NCBI GenBank assembly: GCA_905221605.1
Contig: CAJNDS010002104.1
Location: 459,001-523,000, forward strand
DNA length: 64,000 nucleotides
Direction: 5' to 3'
Origin: Symbiodinium natans
Taxonomy: Eukaryota > Sar > Dinophyceae > Suessiales > Symbiodiniaceae
Within the stretch, counting starts at the first letter, position 1; each line of letters opens with the position of its first letter. The notes under the pieces were generated by a model. The model did not search any database, was not told the DNA's origin, and was given only the letters and a program-made list of their open reading frames with translations. Below are positions 12,313 through 23,880 of the stretch, piece by piece. The position numbers and the translations under genes were made by a program.

Positions 12313-12424
12313 GGGAATTTACGAAAATAAGGGGCCCCCAATATGGACCCCCAAATAGTAGGATCCCCTTTTTAATAAGGACCCCAATAAGGTACGAGTA
12401 CCCCAAATTTCGGAGACCACCCCT
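12313..12424. mobile_element. MITE-like element, family B
   Basis: The left end GGGAATTTACGAAAATAAGG and a right end of ATTTCGGAGACCACCCC form imperfect inverted repeats matching the ends at 8119-8231. The interior has the GGACCCC / GGTACC motifs. Confidence 0.5.
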
Positions 12425-12526
12425 CTAACCCCTGGCAAGTGCTGACAGCCCAAGCAACCCAATACGGACTCGACCAGGCGCCATCTCGGAGGGCCTTGCA
12501 AGATACCGGGCACCAGCTGAAGGGTT

Positions 12527-12600
12527 TTCTGTGCCACCCGTCTAGCCATGCTCCACGGGGCAACGAGAGCTGAAGGGTTCAGGGTTTAGGGTTTAGGGTT
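12527..12600 (+). repeat. TGCCACCCG-type element beside a telomere array
   Basis: Reads TGCCACCCGTCTAGCCATG, then CTCCACGGGGCAAC, then runs into TTTAGGG units. A near copy lies at 28425-28470, and a longer relative at 38572 and 55701. Confidence 0.55.
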
Positions 12601-12689
12601 ACGAAGGATGGCTTACTTTGTCTGCTTTGTGCCCGTCGGTGTTTGCACATCTACTTGAACCACAACTGAGCACAAATGGTGAGCGTGTC

Positions 12690-12711
12690 TATATATATAT
12701 ATATATATACT
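12690..12711. repeat. (TA)n microsatellite
   Basis: About ten TA units. Confidence 0.9.
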
Positions 12712-13190
12712 GATGCGAATCAAAACGCGAACAAGTAGGTTTAGATGGTCAGTTCAGACAACGGTGAAGAGTTAGAGGTGCCAGGCAACCAACCTGGAAA
12801 AAGTTTGCAGCTTGTCCCCCCGACGATTCTGATGCAACCGAGTGGCTGTCAGGCACTTCTACGAACCTCGCCCCGGGTGCTCCCTGAATCCTTGAGCTTA
12901 TGCCAAGTCTTGGTCCAGGCAGCTTGCGGATGAGCAGGCACGTATCTTCAGGTGGAGCCACCACACAGGGTGCAAGCTTGCGTGCACGGCCGTTTAAGTC
13001 CAGGGAGCTCATTTCTACTCCTGCTGTCTATCTCAACTGTGAAACCTCACAAGAGCACTCTGGATGCCAGGCAAGGCATGTTTTCTAGGATGGCCCTGAA
13101 AACCCTCTGAAAATCTTCCTGAATATGCTCCCCTTAAACCCCAATAACGGAAAATATAAAATATCCTAAGGGGGCCTACCTAGCTTTTTT

Positions 13191-13212
13191 AGGGTTTAGG
13201 GTTTAGGGTTTG
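13191..13212 (+). repeat. TTTAGGG array
   Basis: Three units just below the open reading frame at 13341-13823. Confidence 0.9.
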
Positions 13213-13340
13213 GCACGCGCTCTCTGCCAGCAGTGCTCAGCGCTCCCTTTGCTTTCCGAGGCCGCGGCACATGTGGCCGAACCCCCAGAGCATGCACACA
13301 CTCAGGACTTTTCAATGAGGCCCGCTCCCGCAGGAAGCAG

Positions 13341-13823
13341 TCAGCCCCACTTCAACAAGCCCCGGGCCACAGCCGGAATCCCACTATACTCTACAACACA
13401 CATAAGACTCCACAATCTTGAATACTGTGCTGGCCATTTGTCAGATAAGAGCTGATCACATACACACACTCGAAAATGCACCGTGTCAGAGGACCAAATG
13501 TCAAGCAGCCAACCTTCCAGGATATCCAATGGCCTACTGTCACCCAACGCGGCCTCCCTAAATTGCCACCCTTCCTGCCAGTGGAAAACCAACATTTGCA
13601 ACTGCTCATCCTGCCAAGGACAGAACACCACTCGGCTCCCCGAACATGCTCCCTGAACACAGCGGCGAGACCAAAACATATGCTCAGCATCCGTTCTGCA
13701 TACATTGTGTCCCTTGACGTGTCCAGCTAGGCCCACCCAAGCAAGCCACTTGGGCACAAACGCATTCCAGCTTCCGCTCGGCATCTCCGCCGCTGCTTCC
13801 ACATCCAGATACTGCGTCTGCAT
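13341..13823 (-). CDS. Uninterrupted open frame, unassigned
   Basis: A 160-codon frame from ATG at 13823, rich in Trp and hydrophobic residues (CPWQDEQLQMLVFHWQEGW; LDILEGWLLDIWSS). It is long and has an amino-acid composition unlike repeat translation, so it may be a real exon or a single-exon gene. No family is recognised. A shorter frame on the + strand overlaps it. Confidence 0.4.
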   Translation of the reverse strand: MQTQYLDVEAAAEMPSGSWNAFVPKWLAWVGLAGHVKGHNVCRTDAEHMFWSRRCVQGACSGSRVVFCPWQDEQLQMLVFHWQEGWQFREAALGDSRPLDILEGWLLDIWSSDTVHFRVCVCDQLLSDKWPAQYSRLWSLMCVVEYSGIPAVARGLLKWG

Positions 13824-13916
13824 GAAATTTCTGGCCCTTTTGGATCGCGTCCAATCCCCTCCTGTACGGTACCGCCGCCGCCAGCCCTCCGCCGCCTCGA
13901 AATGGGAAGTTTGAAA

Positions 13917-14107
13917 AGGGTTTAGGGTTTAGGGTTCAGGGTTTAGGGTTTAGGGCTTGGGGTTGTCCTCCTCCCCCTGAAACCGAGCCGGGAGGGCCCA
14001 AGGCCCAGGCAGCGCCCGGGACGGCCATGGGGCCGCCCATGGCTTCTCATGCAGGCACGTGCTCATCAGGGTTTGGGGTTTAGGGTTTAGGGTTTAGGGT
14101 TTAGGGT
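13917..14107 (+). repeat. Two TTTAGGG arrays
   Basis: Blocks at 13917-13957 and 14070-14107, separated by about 110 bp of GC-rich unique sequence. Confidence 0.9.
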
Positions 14108-14466
14108 TGCTTTCCAAGGGCTTGGAGACATGCGCGAGGCTTAGGCCGAGGGCTTGCAAGCTGCCGCAAGGGAAAGCTATCCGGGAGCTTTGCATAGAGC
14201 CAGGATACCCTCAGCTACCCATGAGAAGGCAACCGTTCATGGCCCCAGCGCAACCCAGCGTTCTATTGGGAGGGTGGAGAAAGTGGCGATATGAGCTTCT
14301 GACGTTCGTCGCAGGGTACTGAATGGCGAGCCACGTCGGTGGCAGCTCCACTCGAGAAGTCCTGTCTGGTCTATGCACGCTGTCTCGGTGTGCCCATGGC
14401 CACAGCAAGGCCTACTGCACAGATGACCAGGGAGTCGGGGGCTTCGGATGCTGATTGGGACATAGT

Positions 14467-14565
14467 GGAACAGAAGCAAGCTTGGAGAGCGCCTCTTCTT
14501 TTTGTAGATGGGCCCATCTTCATCATCCTCCTCAGATCCCTTGCCATGCTCCAAAGCCTCGCCGA
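14467..14565 (-). CDS. Candidate exon, acidic then basic
   Basis: The frame reads EHGKGSEEDDEDGPIYKKKR to a GC donor. The charged, low-complexity make-up resembles a nuclear or nucleolar linker. No family is recognised. Confidence 0.3.
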
Positions 14566-14602
14566 ACAGGGGATTCTGAACGCTGGATTTTACCCAGCTC
14601 GT

Positions 14603-14703
14603 TTGGGATCTTCCCCCCTTACACTAGCAGTCCCTGACAGGATTATAATCGAGGGTACTAGAATCCCTACAAAGGACTGTTAGTATAACGGGGAACATCC
14701 CAA
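14603..14703. mobile_element. MITE-like element, family A
   Basis: A 101-bp foldback. The left TTGGGATCTTCCCC..TTACACTAGCAGTCC is inverted at the right end (GGACTGTTAGTATAACGGGG, then AACATCCCAA). A relative with the same ends and the same GGTACTA core lies at 41928-42024. No recognised gene was found in 14704-16600. Confidence 0.65.
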
Positions 14704-16599
14704 CAGCCCGTCCTTAAGCTCATGCAGCTCATCTTGCGCCGTTCGGAAGGAAAGGAAAGTTGAAGCGCTCTTGTAAGTTCAGGCAGCATGATCTGACGGC
14801 CGCCTTCTGGTCGATTTGCACGTGCTTGGCCACCCCCTTCGACCCTGGGATTTCGATTGCTCCAGGACCTGGCGCTCTGCGAAACATGCTAGCAGTGCCT
14901 GCGCAGAATTTTCACAGAAAAGATTCGGCATGCACTGCCACCAGCCTATTGGGTTGACGGAGCTTAGAAGCATGCTGACTGCCGGTTTCCCACATTGTGG
15001 CACGACAAAGCTCCAGGCGATGCGAGTCCAGCACGGATAAGGTAGGTCCTCGCATGCTCACCCCCCTTCCGCAGAAATGTCGCTTTCAATGTACCATCCA
15101 AGTTCGGGGAGGGAGCTTCAGGCTTCAAACATCAGGCGGAAGGAAGCTACAAATTCATCGACATGCCCTTCTTCATGATGTGGACCCTGACCCTCACCCG
15201 TCTTTTGTACATGTTTGCTTGGCCTTGTTGACACGTAGCGACGTAGCATTGATGCATCGGGTAGCTGAGCATCCACCGCAAGCAGTGACGAGTACCCTGA
15301 AACAAAACATGATAAAACATGCAAAAGGGTCCTTCGGCCATCTGCCAAATAAGCACCAGGGAGATCTGCTGCAATCCCTAGGCGCAATGGGAAGCCTGAT
15401 AGAGCTCTGAGCTGAGAACTGTCTTCGGCCGTGGGAAACTGCATGCGGATCTTGAAACTATCCGAGCAATCATTGGCTTGCCGATGCATGCTGAGATGCC
15501 TATGGCCTATGATGTCCTGCATGCCGAGCTAGGAGTCACTACCATATTTGAGCCAAAAAAAAGCTGCGGCTCTTGCTTCGCCCTAAGTTAGCATGCAGCG
15601 GCTTCAGAAAAAGAAAGGTCATGCAAAGCGACCATCGTCAACGCATGCAGGATCGATGACCCATTTGCGGCTGAATTAGTCCTGTCACGGCCTGAGGGCT
15701 TGGCTGCTCCAGCGTCCATACTTCAGTGCACATGAATCGGCCCTGTTGTTGAAGATATATCTCGTTGTTCATATCCCAGCTGCATAACCTAGATGACACA
15801 CAGCTGCTGCTTTTTGTCATCAGCAGCTTATGCCGCAAAGCTTGGGTGAAACGCAAGGGGTGGCTACCTTACAAGCAGTGGTAGAATGGCAGAGATGCCG
15901 GGAAAGTGGCAGCAAGCTGCTTTCTGTAATGCTGGTTACCTGTCTATGTGCCAGCAACATGGTCCCGGTTCGCCCGTGAAATTAGATCTTGCACTGTGAG
16001 CGAACAAACTTGCACTTGGCGCAGGTTTGCTCATGCTGTGGTGACCTTCGAGGGTAACTGCACATCTTTGCAGAATCAGCAGGTGCTGATCTTGTCAAAG
16101 CAACATTGATTGAGACTGATTCCAAAGCCAGAAGTCGGAAGCTTGTGTCCTCTTGCGCAGAGGAAGTGGCTCTGGGTACTATCTTGACTGAACGACTGAC
16201 ACAGATTCCGCACATCTGGTCACTGCTCACTGATGTGGCGTGCACTTCAAAATCAAAAAAAACAGCTCACTTCAGATGCTTCAGAGGACTTCGGAAGCCT
16301 GGCAACGAGGCAACGGTGCGAATGTGAGCGATCATCATCATCGATGTAGCACCCTGACACGGAGTACCCAACGCAGCTACCTTGAATCATCACCGAGTGG
16401 GACTCCGGTACCAGTCTACCTCACTGTCCTCCATGTCACTTGATGATGTTCATGAGCTCGTCTCGGACGAAGCTTGTGACCTTGTGAGTGGGGCAACACC
16501 CAAGCATTGCCAGAAGCTTCTAACCTGGGGGCGCCCCAGAGTATGTTGCTGTTCGACACTTCCCCCCACCCTCGAACTAAACTCTTCTCCTCGCCCCGG

Positions 16600-16830
16600 T
16601 GTACTCCCCGCCCATCACCCGTATCCCACCCCAGAGTGCATGCACATGGAATCCCTGGAGTGCCCAACCCCAGAGTAAGTATCTGCAGAGAACCGAGAAT
16701 CCTTGGTGGAAAAGTGTGACCAGCCCCAAGAGTATCCCCAAGAGAACTGAGTGCCCAACCCCCAGGGTATCCCAAGAGAATCCCTGACGTGCCCAACCCC
16801 AGAGTGAGCCCGCAAATTCCTGACCCGCAG
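16600..16830. repeat. Degenerate minisatellite
   Basis: Irregular copies of a roughly 30-60 bp unit with the motifs GTGCCCAACCCCAGAGT and AGAGAATCCCTG. It gives a proline/glycine-rich frame on both strands that is not a gene. Confidence 0.75.
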
Positions 16831-17786
16831 GTGGGGATCTTTCTTTTTTGTTTGGGGGGGAGGGGAAAGGGGGGTTGGGGGCTTGGGGCAGGGTTCAGGC
16901 CTTCGGGCTGGAGGTCTCGGGGTCTAGCGTCTGATGTTGAAAGTTTCATGTCAAGCTTTCATTTCAAGCTGCATAACTTTCACATGTTATTGCTTCTCTT
17001 GCCGGACCCTATTTGTCTTGGGGAGGTCGACATCACTAAAACCTGACCTGGATGGCGCTTGCTTGCTGCTGTGGCACCGAAGATCCAGCTCCGTCAGAGG
17101 CTCGCAGCATGACAGTGTCCTCAGCTGCCATGGATGGCAACGAGATCGTGCAATGAAAGATGACTTAAAGCTCTTTGGCACAGCTGGGAGGATGGTTTCG
17201 AATCACCCTCCAAAGCTGATGGCGCATCAAGTTGACAGAAGGCCCCGATAACGGAAACGATGTAGCTGGTGACACCCTGCTCAGAAATTCCTTTGCGAAG
17301 TGTTGCATAACGTTAAGAAATGCGCCCGTGGAACTGAGCGGCCTGACAAAGACACGCCGCAAGCGCCGCCGAAGGCAGAATTTGTACAATAATCTTGCTC
17401 CGTCTGGACATTTTGGGGGCCGGGATTTCAAGCATGGGTCAAGGGGATGATCAGGTGCCTATAAAATGCGTGCCCCTATCATATAAGCGGTTGCGGTTGG
17501 GTTGGTGAGTGGCTGGCGAGTGGCATGTGAGGCACATTGAGGGGATGTTTCGGGGAAGAGCAAATGAGAAGCTTGTAAGGTCAAAAAGGGCTGAGGCTTG
17601 GCTATCCTTTGTAAGCATGTTTTTGCGTCGACCCTGTCTTTGAGTAAGCTCTCGTGAGAATTCAACCCGATCCAGGGTTTGTCAGGGCCCCTTTTTTTTG
17701 TCCGTCGAACGGGCGCAGCATTCGTCAAGCAAGCTCTCGTCGCTCGAACTCCAAGACCAGGTCCGCAGAAGGCTCGAAGCAGCCAG

Positions 17787-17985
17787 AGGCCCGTAAGTGG
17801 CTCGCGAATGGCTCTATATAGGCTTGTAAGTGGCGCGAAGGCCCATGAGGGGCCCGTAAGTTCGCAAGTGGCCTGAGCGGCATGTAAGCGGCATGTAAGT
17901 GGCATGTAAGCGGCACGTAAGTGGCCGTAAGTGGCGCGTAAGTGGTAAGTGGCACGTAAGTGGCACGTAAGCAGCCCGCAAGTTG
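17787..17985 (+). repeat. GTAAGTGGC(A/G)C minisatellite
   Basis: About 14 units of 10-12 bp inside the element at 17454-18255. Its translation is the repetitive frame seen on the - strand here. Confidence 0.85.
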
Positions 17986-18059
17986 CCAAGGGTCCCCGTA
18001 GGAGGCCCGTGTTGAAGCCCGCACAAACCTGTGCAGGAGGCCCATGCAGCATCTGCCAA

Positions 18060-18222
18060 AAAACACCAGAACTTAGAAGTCAGGCAGCCTGCTCTTACGA
18101 AGCCTCTCCCTGAAAAACACCAAAGGTTACGTACTCTCGTTACCCACACGACCTGATCTTACATAGCCTCTCCCTGAAAAACACCTAAACTTACATACTC
18201 TCCTTACCCAAGGGACCCGATC
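18060..18222. repeat. 75-bp tandem units
   Basis: Two clear copies and one partial share CTCTCCCTGAAAAACACC, TTACGTACTCTC and TTACCCA. They lie inside the element at 17454-18255, next to its right terminal repeat. Confidence 0.75.
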
Positions 18223-18330
18223 TTATGTGATAGGGGCACGCTTTTTATAGGCTCCAGATCTTTGCCTGGAATGGGGAGCAGGATGCCGCGTCGGCAAGTT
18301 GGCGAAGATGGTGCTTAAAGCCACCCCAAC

Positions 18331-18717
18331 CTAAACCCCTAACCCTAAACCCTAAACCCTTTTTGCTACTGGACTGAAGGCAAGCCAGACTCCCACCACC
18401 GAGGGCTATGAAGCAACCGCCAAGCGTCGGACGCGCAGCAGCCACTCGCTCGGCACAATATGAGTTGAAACACTGTGTACACTGAGTGATGAAGGGGGCA
18501 ACCCTTTTTGCTTCAGGGCTCCTGTGGTAGCTTGCCCCTGCGCGAGGTTGTTCAGGTGACATCATGAGAGTCGGATGATTTCGTCAACGACCCTGTCCTA
18601 AACCTCTTCAAGCAACCCTAAACCCTTTTTTGCATCCGGGCTATGATGTCCTGGCCGGCAACCCTAAACCCTAAACCCTAAACCCTAAACCCTAAACCCT
18701 AAACCCTAAACCCTAAA
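18331..18717 (-). repeat. CCCTAAA arrays
   Basis: Blocks at 18331-18360 and 18661-18717 (eight units), with unique sequence between. The second lies just 3' of the stop of the exon chain at 18786-20101. Confidence 0.9.
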
Positions 18718-18785
18718 TTTCATCGTGAGGCATGTGCGGCGGCGAGGGTGTTCATGGACGGATGATGGCTAATCGAAGCCAAGGC

Positions 18786-20101
18786 TCACCCGCTGATGGC
18801 TTCAAGCCACCGCTTTCCTGGCATGTCAAGGCTGCTCAGATCTGAACTATCATCACCCAAAGAAGCTGAAGAATCCGAAACGCGTGCAGCTACCTGGTCA
18901 ACCACACAGCGTCCTTTTCCGCAGCCCATGAAACACCCGCGGGCCTGGGAAGCCTTCAAACGCTGCAGCATAAACGCGTAAGGATCTGCCTGGCTCCAGG
19001 GCGGTCGGCAGGGCGCCACTCATCAGACATTTGCAGGGACAGCTAGCGAATCCCAAGCTCGAAACAAGCCTCACATGCCTCGATACCAACTACTGGTAGC
19101 TGGTTCCACTTACCGTCAGCACTTAAGCTAACGCCTAAGCCGCAACTCCAACTCGCCCCACTGCAGAAGAGGGGCAGGTTGGTCTCTGAGAAGCTCTGAA
19201 AGCAAGGCCTGCCAATCAATGGAAGATGTCTGCTCAAGAAGGCCAAAAAAAGTATGCATCCTGCCGATAAGGGTTTTGTAGGGATGATTATCTGTCATTT
19301 TTGGGGGGTTCTTAAGCGAATAGTAGGAAATTGAGTACCTGGACAACTCGGCGGAAGCCTCTCAAGCTTGTGAAATTTAAGAGGCGCATCCTGAAGCAAC
19401 GGGGTCTGCGCCTGCCTGGACGGTTTCACGAGCCTGCTCCTTTGCATGGCGGCTGAGCAAATGCGCACGAAATGCGACTTGCACACTACAAGCACCTTCA
19501 AACAAAATGAAGAAAGACCCACCCAGAATGTGCTTCTGCAGGCAATTCCAACGAATCGACTTACCCTGTCCTCCATCTTCTTGGTGCCGTCGTCCGTGTA
19601 GCCCGACTTTGTCGGAAGAGGCCTTGTCCTTGAGACTTCAGTCTTTACACGCTTGAGATTGGTCAGGTGCATTGCCATAGCGGCCCCTGAGAACTGCCAC
19701 TCATATGTACAGCCATGGCAACTGTTTGCGAGCCTGCAGAGCCAAACATCCATGAAGACTGCAGGCCATGAAGCCAAGAGAAACCTTGAACCACACCTGT
19801 GAATCCCCAAAGCTCTCAAAGCCCCTTGAAGGCCCCTTTTGTATCCGGGCCTCTCTGGGCCCGATCTGAATCCCTAAGGCAAGGCCGCAGCCGAAGAACC
19901 AAAACACCCACTACCAACATCACCAGCCACGAACGCCCCCGAAAAGCCAAAGCTCAACGAGCAAAAGGCCTACAGCATATCATCCTCCCACGCCTCTCCA
20001 AATCTCCTTGTAGACCCCTTGCAGCTTAGCAGCTGGACAATCAACTCACTTTTGGTCCCGTCCGGCTTGACCACAGGCACCTTCACCGTCCCGCTGGCTT
20101 C
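18786..20101 (-). CDS. Multi-exon gene, unrecognised
   Basis: Four coding-looking pieces. 20050-20101 reads ASGTVKVPVVKPDGTK to a textbook donor GTGAGT. 19565-19686 reads AMAMHLTNLKRVKTEVSR, then SGYTDDGTKKMEDR, to donor GTAAGT. A piece near 19070-19110 reads ACFELGIR. The last is 18786-about 19000, reading ADPYAFMLQRLKASQARG, then SSDLSSLDMPGKRW, to a TGA stop. Unlike the kinase gene these donors are canonical GTRAGT. The family is unknown. Confidence 0.45.
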
Positions 20102-20830
20102 CTGCTCTTGAAGATTCGGCTGACACTCGAGTTCGACCTGAAGACCTATGGGTGGCTGTCAAAATGAGGATCGCTTTTGGGGTACCCTGAATATAATGTT
20201 CCGTATTTTCATAAGGATCAAAAAAGGGACCAGAACCTCGATCACCACCCCTATGGAGCTGGAGCTTGCAGTATGGGAGATCACCAAGGGGTTGCGGTAA
20301 AGTTCTCCCGGAGACACAAAGCAGCTCAGGGTCCTCTGCAGCCTTTGGCACAGGAAGTTCGCCACCACCCATACTCTTTAGAACGCTGACCTCATGTCAG
20401 ATACGAGGTGTATTGGAGGCAGTCGCATTTCGATGGCTTAGCACAGGAAACGAGCAACTTAGATCAACAAGTGGGATAGGGCTGAGACGTCGAATCGGAT
20501 CGATCTAACACTTTGAAGAAAGCCCGATTGAGCTGCCCGCTGAGCACTTGGTCGGACCAGATGGAGCCATGAGCATTGTGCAGGAATGTCCAACCTGGCA
20601 GAAGAACAGCTTCCGCCCTGAAAACGGTAGAACAATAGTAGAAAACAGCCCATTCCCCTCAGCCTCCATCTTGTTCTGCTTTCTCTCTGAGCCCACCTGC
20701 GAGCTACTTGCATGGAGACCATGCCCAGGTTGCACCCACGTTTTATCTCATAACCATACGCGCGTTGTGCAGCCAAAAGATAAGAAAAGCACACCTCAAC
20801 CGGGACTGACGGCCGAAACCTAAGGGATGC

Positions 20831-21210
20831 CTTGAACACACTGGGGGCGCCTATGGGTCAAGACCCAGGGCCAGTTCACCCAAACAACCCAGAACAATCA
20901 CATGAAACTTGATGGCTCCAGTCCACCCCGCGCGATTTCAGAGCCGAGCCGTGGACAGTGGGGGGGGGGGGGAGGGGGGGGGGGGGGGGGGTGGGGGGGG
21001 GGCTTAAAAAACAACACAGACTTTGGGACTGTGATCAGGTCGACAGCTGTCATGCACTCGAGGCTCGAGATCACGTTTCGGGTTCTTGAACACACTGGGG
21101 GCGCCTATCGGTCAAGACCCAGGCCAGTTCACCCAAACAACCCAGAACATCACTGAAACTTGATGGCTCCAGTCCACCCCGCGCGATTTCAGAGCCGAGC
21201 CGTGGACAGT

Positions 21211-21257
<47 letters not shown>

Positions 21258-21332
21258 CTTAAAAAACAACACAGACTTTGGGACTGTGATCAGGTCGACA
21301 GCTGTCATGCACTCGAGGCTCGAGATCACGTT
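20831..21332. repeat. 254-bp tandem duplication with poly-G core
   Basis: Unit 1 (20831-21084) and unit 2 (21085-21332) are nearly identical (GAACACACTGGGGGCGCC at the start, CGAGATCACGTTTCGGG at the end). They differ mainly in the internal G-run, which is interrupted in copy 1 and about 47 G in copy 2. Confidence 0.95.
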
Positions 21333-21335
21333 TCG

Positions 21336-21352
21336 GGTTTAGGGTTTAGGGT
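21336..21352 (+). repeat. Short TTTAGGG block
   Basis: Two units at the end of the 254-bp duplication, followed by a T-run. Confidence 0.8.
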
Positions 21353-21517
21353 TTTTTTTTGGGGTTTCGGGCTCCTACAGACTGCTTCTGTCGAATTCAG
21401 GTTCCCTCTTTGCAGCCGAACCTTGAAGGCGATCAGCCCGTCCTCGGGACTGCGAACCGTAAGACGATGTGATTGAAAAGGTTCTTAAGCCCGCATCGGC
21501 ACCCTGTAAGCACACCA

Positions 21518-21645
21518 TGCCATGGAGACTCTCAAGTTCAAGATGGCACATGCAAACGCCCCCTCTCGACATCTCTCGGCGCTGCTGACACCCCAAAAGC
21601 TCTTCAAAGCGACCTTTGGCAGCCCATCAGCTTGCAAGATCTTCA
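21518..21645 (-). CDS. Candidate internal exon, unassigned
   Basis: After an acceptor GTGAAG the frame reads ILQADGLPKVALKSFWGVS, then AERCREGAFACAILNLRVSM. It looks coding but no family is recognised. Confidence 0.3.
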
Positions 21646-22880
21646 CCTGGCCCAGCTGCAGAGTACGAGGGCTCCAGGGTTTACCCGCGTTGAAAGGAAC
21701 AAGAGCGTTTCTCGAAGGGTCTCTTGTTGCAAGTGGCTTTCCTGCCTAGCTCTGCTTGGCCACAAGCACTTGTGGGATTTTCCGATCTCTTGATAACCGC
21801 GTAGATTGCACAGTGTGCATGATCGTGCAGCCATGGCCGCCGTCGCCTCCATGGTCGTCAGCCTTCTCCCCAGGCTGTGTGAACGAGCCACTTGCAGCAG
21901 TCGGGCGCAAGAATTCATGTCTCAAAATCCTGCCATGTCCCTCCTATAATAAGTCGGAGACAGCTCCACCCGCCCCGCACCAGTCATATGACACTTCGTC
22001 TGGGTGGCCCAACTGAAGCAGTCACCAAAGCTACCAGCCCGGCCTAAAGATTGCACTACCACATGCCGCGCGCACTGCAGTATAAGCTTTGGTCTCAGCC
22101 TGCTGGCCGCAAGTCAAGAGTTGAAATGGCTTTGATTCCTCTTTGGCCGGTTGATGCAAAGCTCCTTCGAAAGGGGGAGGGGCTGGGCTCCGAAGGCTGT
22201 GGGAAGAGTTGAGGAGTCTGGCTGAGCACTGAATTCACACACCACTTCAGTTTGCACGGCCAAAGAAGGCAGAGCACGTGCTCCCGCCACAAGGCTGAGT
22301 CCCGCGTTCACCAACTGGCAAGCTTGAGCAACCTGAGTGGCAATTGCTCCCGGGTCAGCCTGTCAAAGGCTAGCCCACTCCCAGCCTAGAACATCCTCCA
22401 GCAGAAAAAGTAAGAAAACAATGATATAAAGAATAGAATAGGATCATCATAGAATAATGAGATCATATACTCTGTAGAGATGTTGCAGAGCATGCAAAAA
22501 AAAACATCCTGCGCACCCTTCCAAGGCCACCGCCACACTCCATGCGGAGCATCCGCTGCCAGCAACGCTGCGCCACCGAGTCTGCAGACACTGCTTGTGC
22601 CTTCCGGTTGCATGAACAATGCACATCTCTGGCATTCTCTGCTCAGCTTTGCTCACCAGCCTGAGATGCAAGCGACTTTTTTCAGGGCAACCGGTGCACT
22701 ACGACTTTGAAGCTTCTTGGTGGCTTCCTGCAGCGACGCCTCGCAGCCATCAAAGTCGTGCTTTATTTGCTCCTTTTCGCGGCGCCTGTCACGCAAACAT
22801 CAGCATGGTTGCATCCACTTGAAGCCCAAGCCGAAAACCCCGGGATTTTGCTCGAGAGTGTTATGCAGCACATGCTTGCA

Positions 22881-23105
22881 TCAGAAGCCACCGGAGCCGC
22901 ATCGCGACTGCGCAGGACCCAAACCAAGGCTTTGGCGCTCAGCCGACGGCATTTCGTTCGCCACGCGGAAGGCCGCCTGCAACTCCCAGGGCCGAGGGAG
23001 CACTGCTCTTCCAGAACGTCGCAAGAGCCGGTTTTGCAAATCACGCTTTGGGGCCTCGATCGCTTGGGAGTAGTTCAGCCGCGGATCGCAATAGGTCTCG
23101 TAATT
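22881..23105 (-). CDS. Class II DAHP synthase, last two exons
   Basis: Class II 3-deoxy-D-arabino-heptulosonate 7-phosphate synthase joins erythrose 4-phosphate and phosphoenolpyruvate at the start of the shikimate pathway. The exon at 23055-23105 reads NYETYCDPRLNYSQAIE, the family's C-terminal Asp/Arg motif (CDPRLN). It ends in a GC donor and joins in phase to 22881-22975, reading AAFRVANEMPSAERQ to a TGA stop. The Asp and Arg of CDPRLN belong to the metal/substrate site in this family. Exons with the N-terminal two-thirds were not found upstream. The chain at 46399-47745 has the complementary part. The 207-codon + strand frame at 22707-23330 is a shadow of these exons. Confidence 0.7.
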   Translation of the reverse strand, partial: NYETYCDPRLNYSQAIEAPKRDLQNRLLRRSGRAVLPRPWELQAAFRVANEMPSAERQSLGLGPAQSRCGSGGF

Positions 23106-23455
23106 CTTCGTCAGCCTGAGACATGCCACTCACACTTTCTACCTGCTTCACATCCAGCATCATTGCGAGCATGCAGAAGGAAAAAGCAGGTAATGAGCGT
23201 CGGGCATCTCTTCCGACACTCCCATGGAACCACCGACCTTATGCCAGGGATGGAAGGCTGGGGTCTCTCTAAGCATGCGAGTGGCTGCCGGTTTTTGATC
23301 GCAAGTTGCAAGCTATATAGGGATATGTAAAACTATATATACATATATACACATATGTAGACATTATGTATAGGGGAGAAAACAAAAACAATCGATGCTT
23401 CTAGGGAGCAGGGCATCTGGGGGTACTCTTGCTAGTCTGCTGCAACCCCACATTG

Positions 23456-23570
23456 TCAGTGGAACCATGGTGGAACCATGGTTGCTGCAGTCGTTTGTGG
23501 CACCAGGGCTACAGCTACGGTCTGCTGGGGTAGCATTACGCCTAGGATTTTGACCTCACCAGCGCGTGCT
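23456..23570 (-). CDS. Candidate exon, unassigned
   Basis: The frame reads KARAGEVKILGVMLPQQTVA, then VALVPQTTAATMVPPW. It looks coding and lies upstream of the DAHP synthase exons, but matches nothing I know in that enzyme. Confidence 0.25.
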
Positions 23571-23849
23571 TTCCGAGTTACAATGAGTGTGATGCAAACA
23601 GTTAAGCTTCTGGCAACCTCTGTCACAGAAGTCTGGCCAGTCACCTGTCTCATTCTTGAGGCACTGTGATCTACGGAACATCAGCGCTGGACAACGCTGG
23701 CATATGCCGGCACCACGCGTGCAAAAACAATCATGGATGTCCATGGGAGTACAGGGATACATGCGAGAGCCTCCAGGTGAATGCCACCCAGGACAGAGCC
23801 GCAGCGCTTGTGGATGGCCATGACCTACCCCAAAAAGCAAAACGGAAGG

Positions 23850-23880
23850 CCCTAAACCCTAAACCCTAAACCCTAAACCC
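23850..23880 (-). repeat. CCCTAAA array
   Basis: Four perfect units. Otherwise 23570-25020 holds no gene I can support. Confidence 0.9.

Larger units (their letters stand above)
17454..18255. mobile_element. 0.8 kb non-autonomous DNA transposon-like element
   Basis: 34-bp terminal inverted repeats at 17454-17487 and 18222-18255 match at 31 of 34 positions (core GCGTGCCCCTATCA, ends GG.GCCTATAAAA). The interior holds a GTAAGTGGC minisatellite and two to three copies of a 75-bp unit. No transposase frame and no clear target-site duplication were seen. Confidence 0.75.

Noticed and set aside
16416-18052. 177- and 197-codon - strand frames
   Set aside because: Their repetitive sequence comes from the minisatellites at 16600-16830 and 17787-17985.
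22707-23330. 207-codon + strand frame with a signal-peptide-like start
   Set aside because: It overlaps, on the opposite strand, the two exons with the unmistakable CDPRLN motif of DAHP synthase, so it is a shadow.
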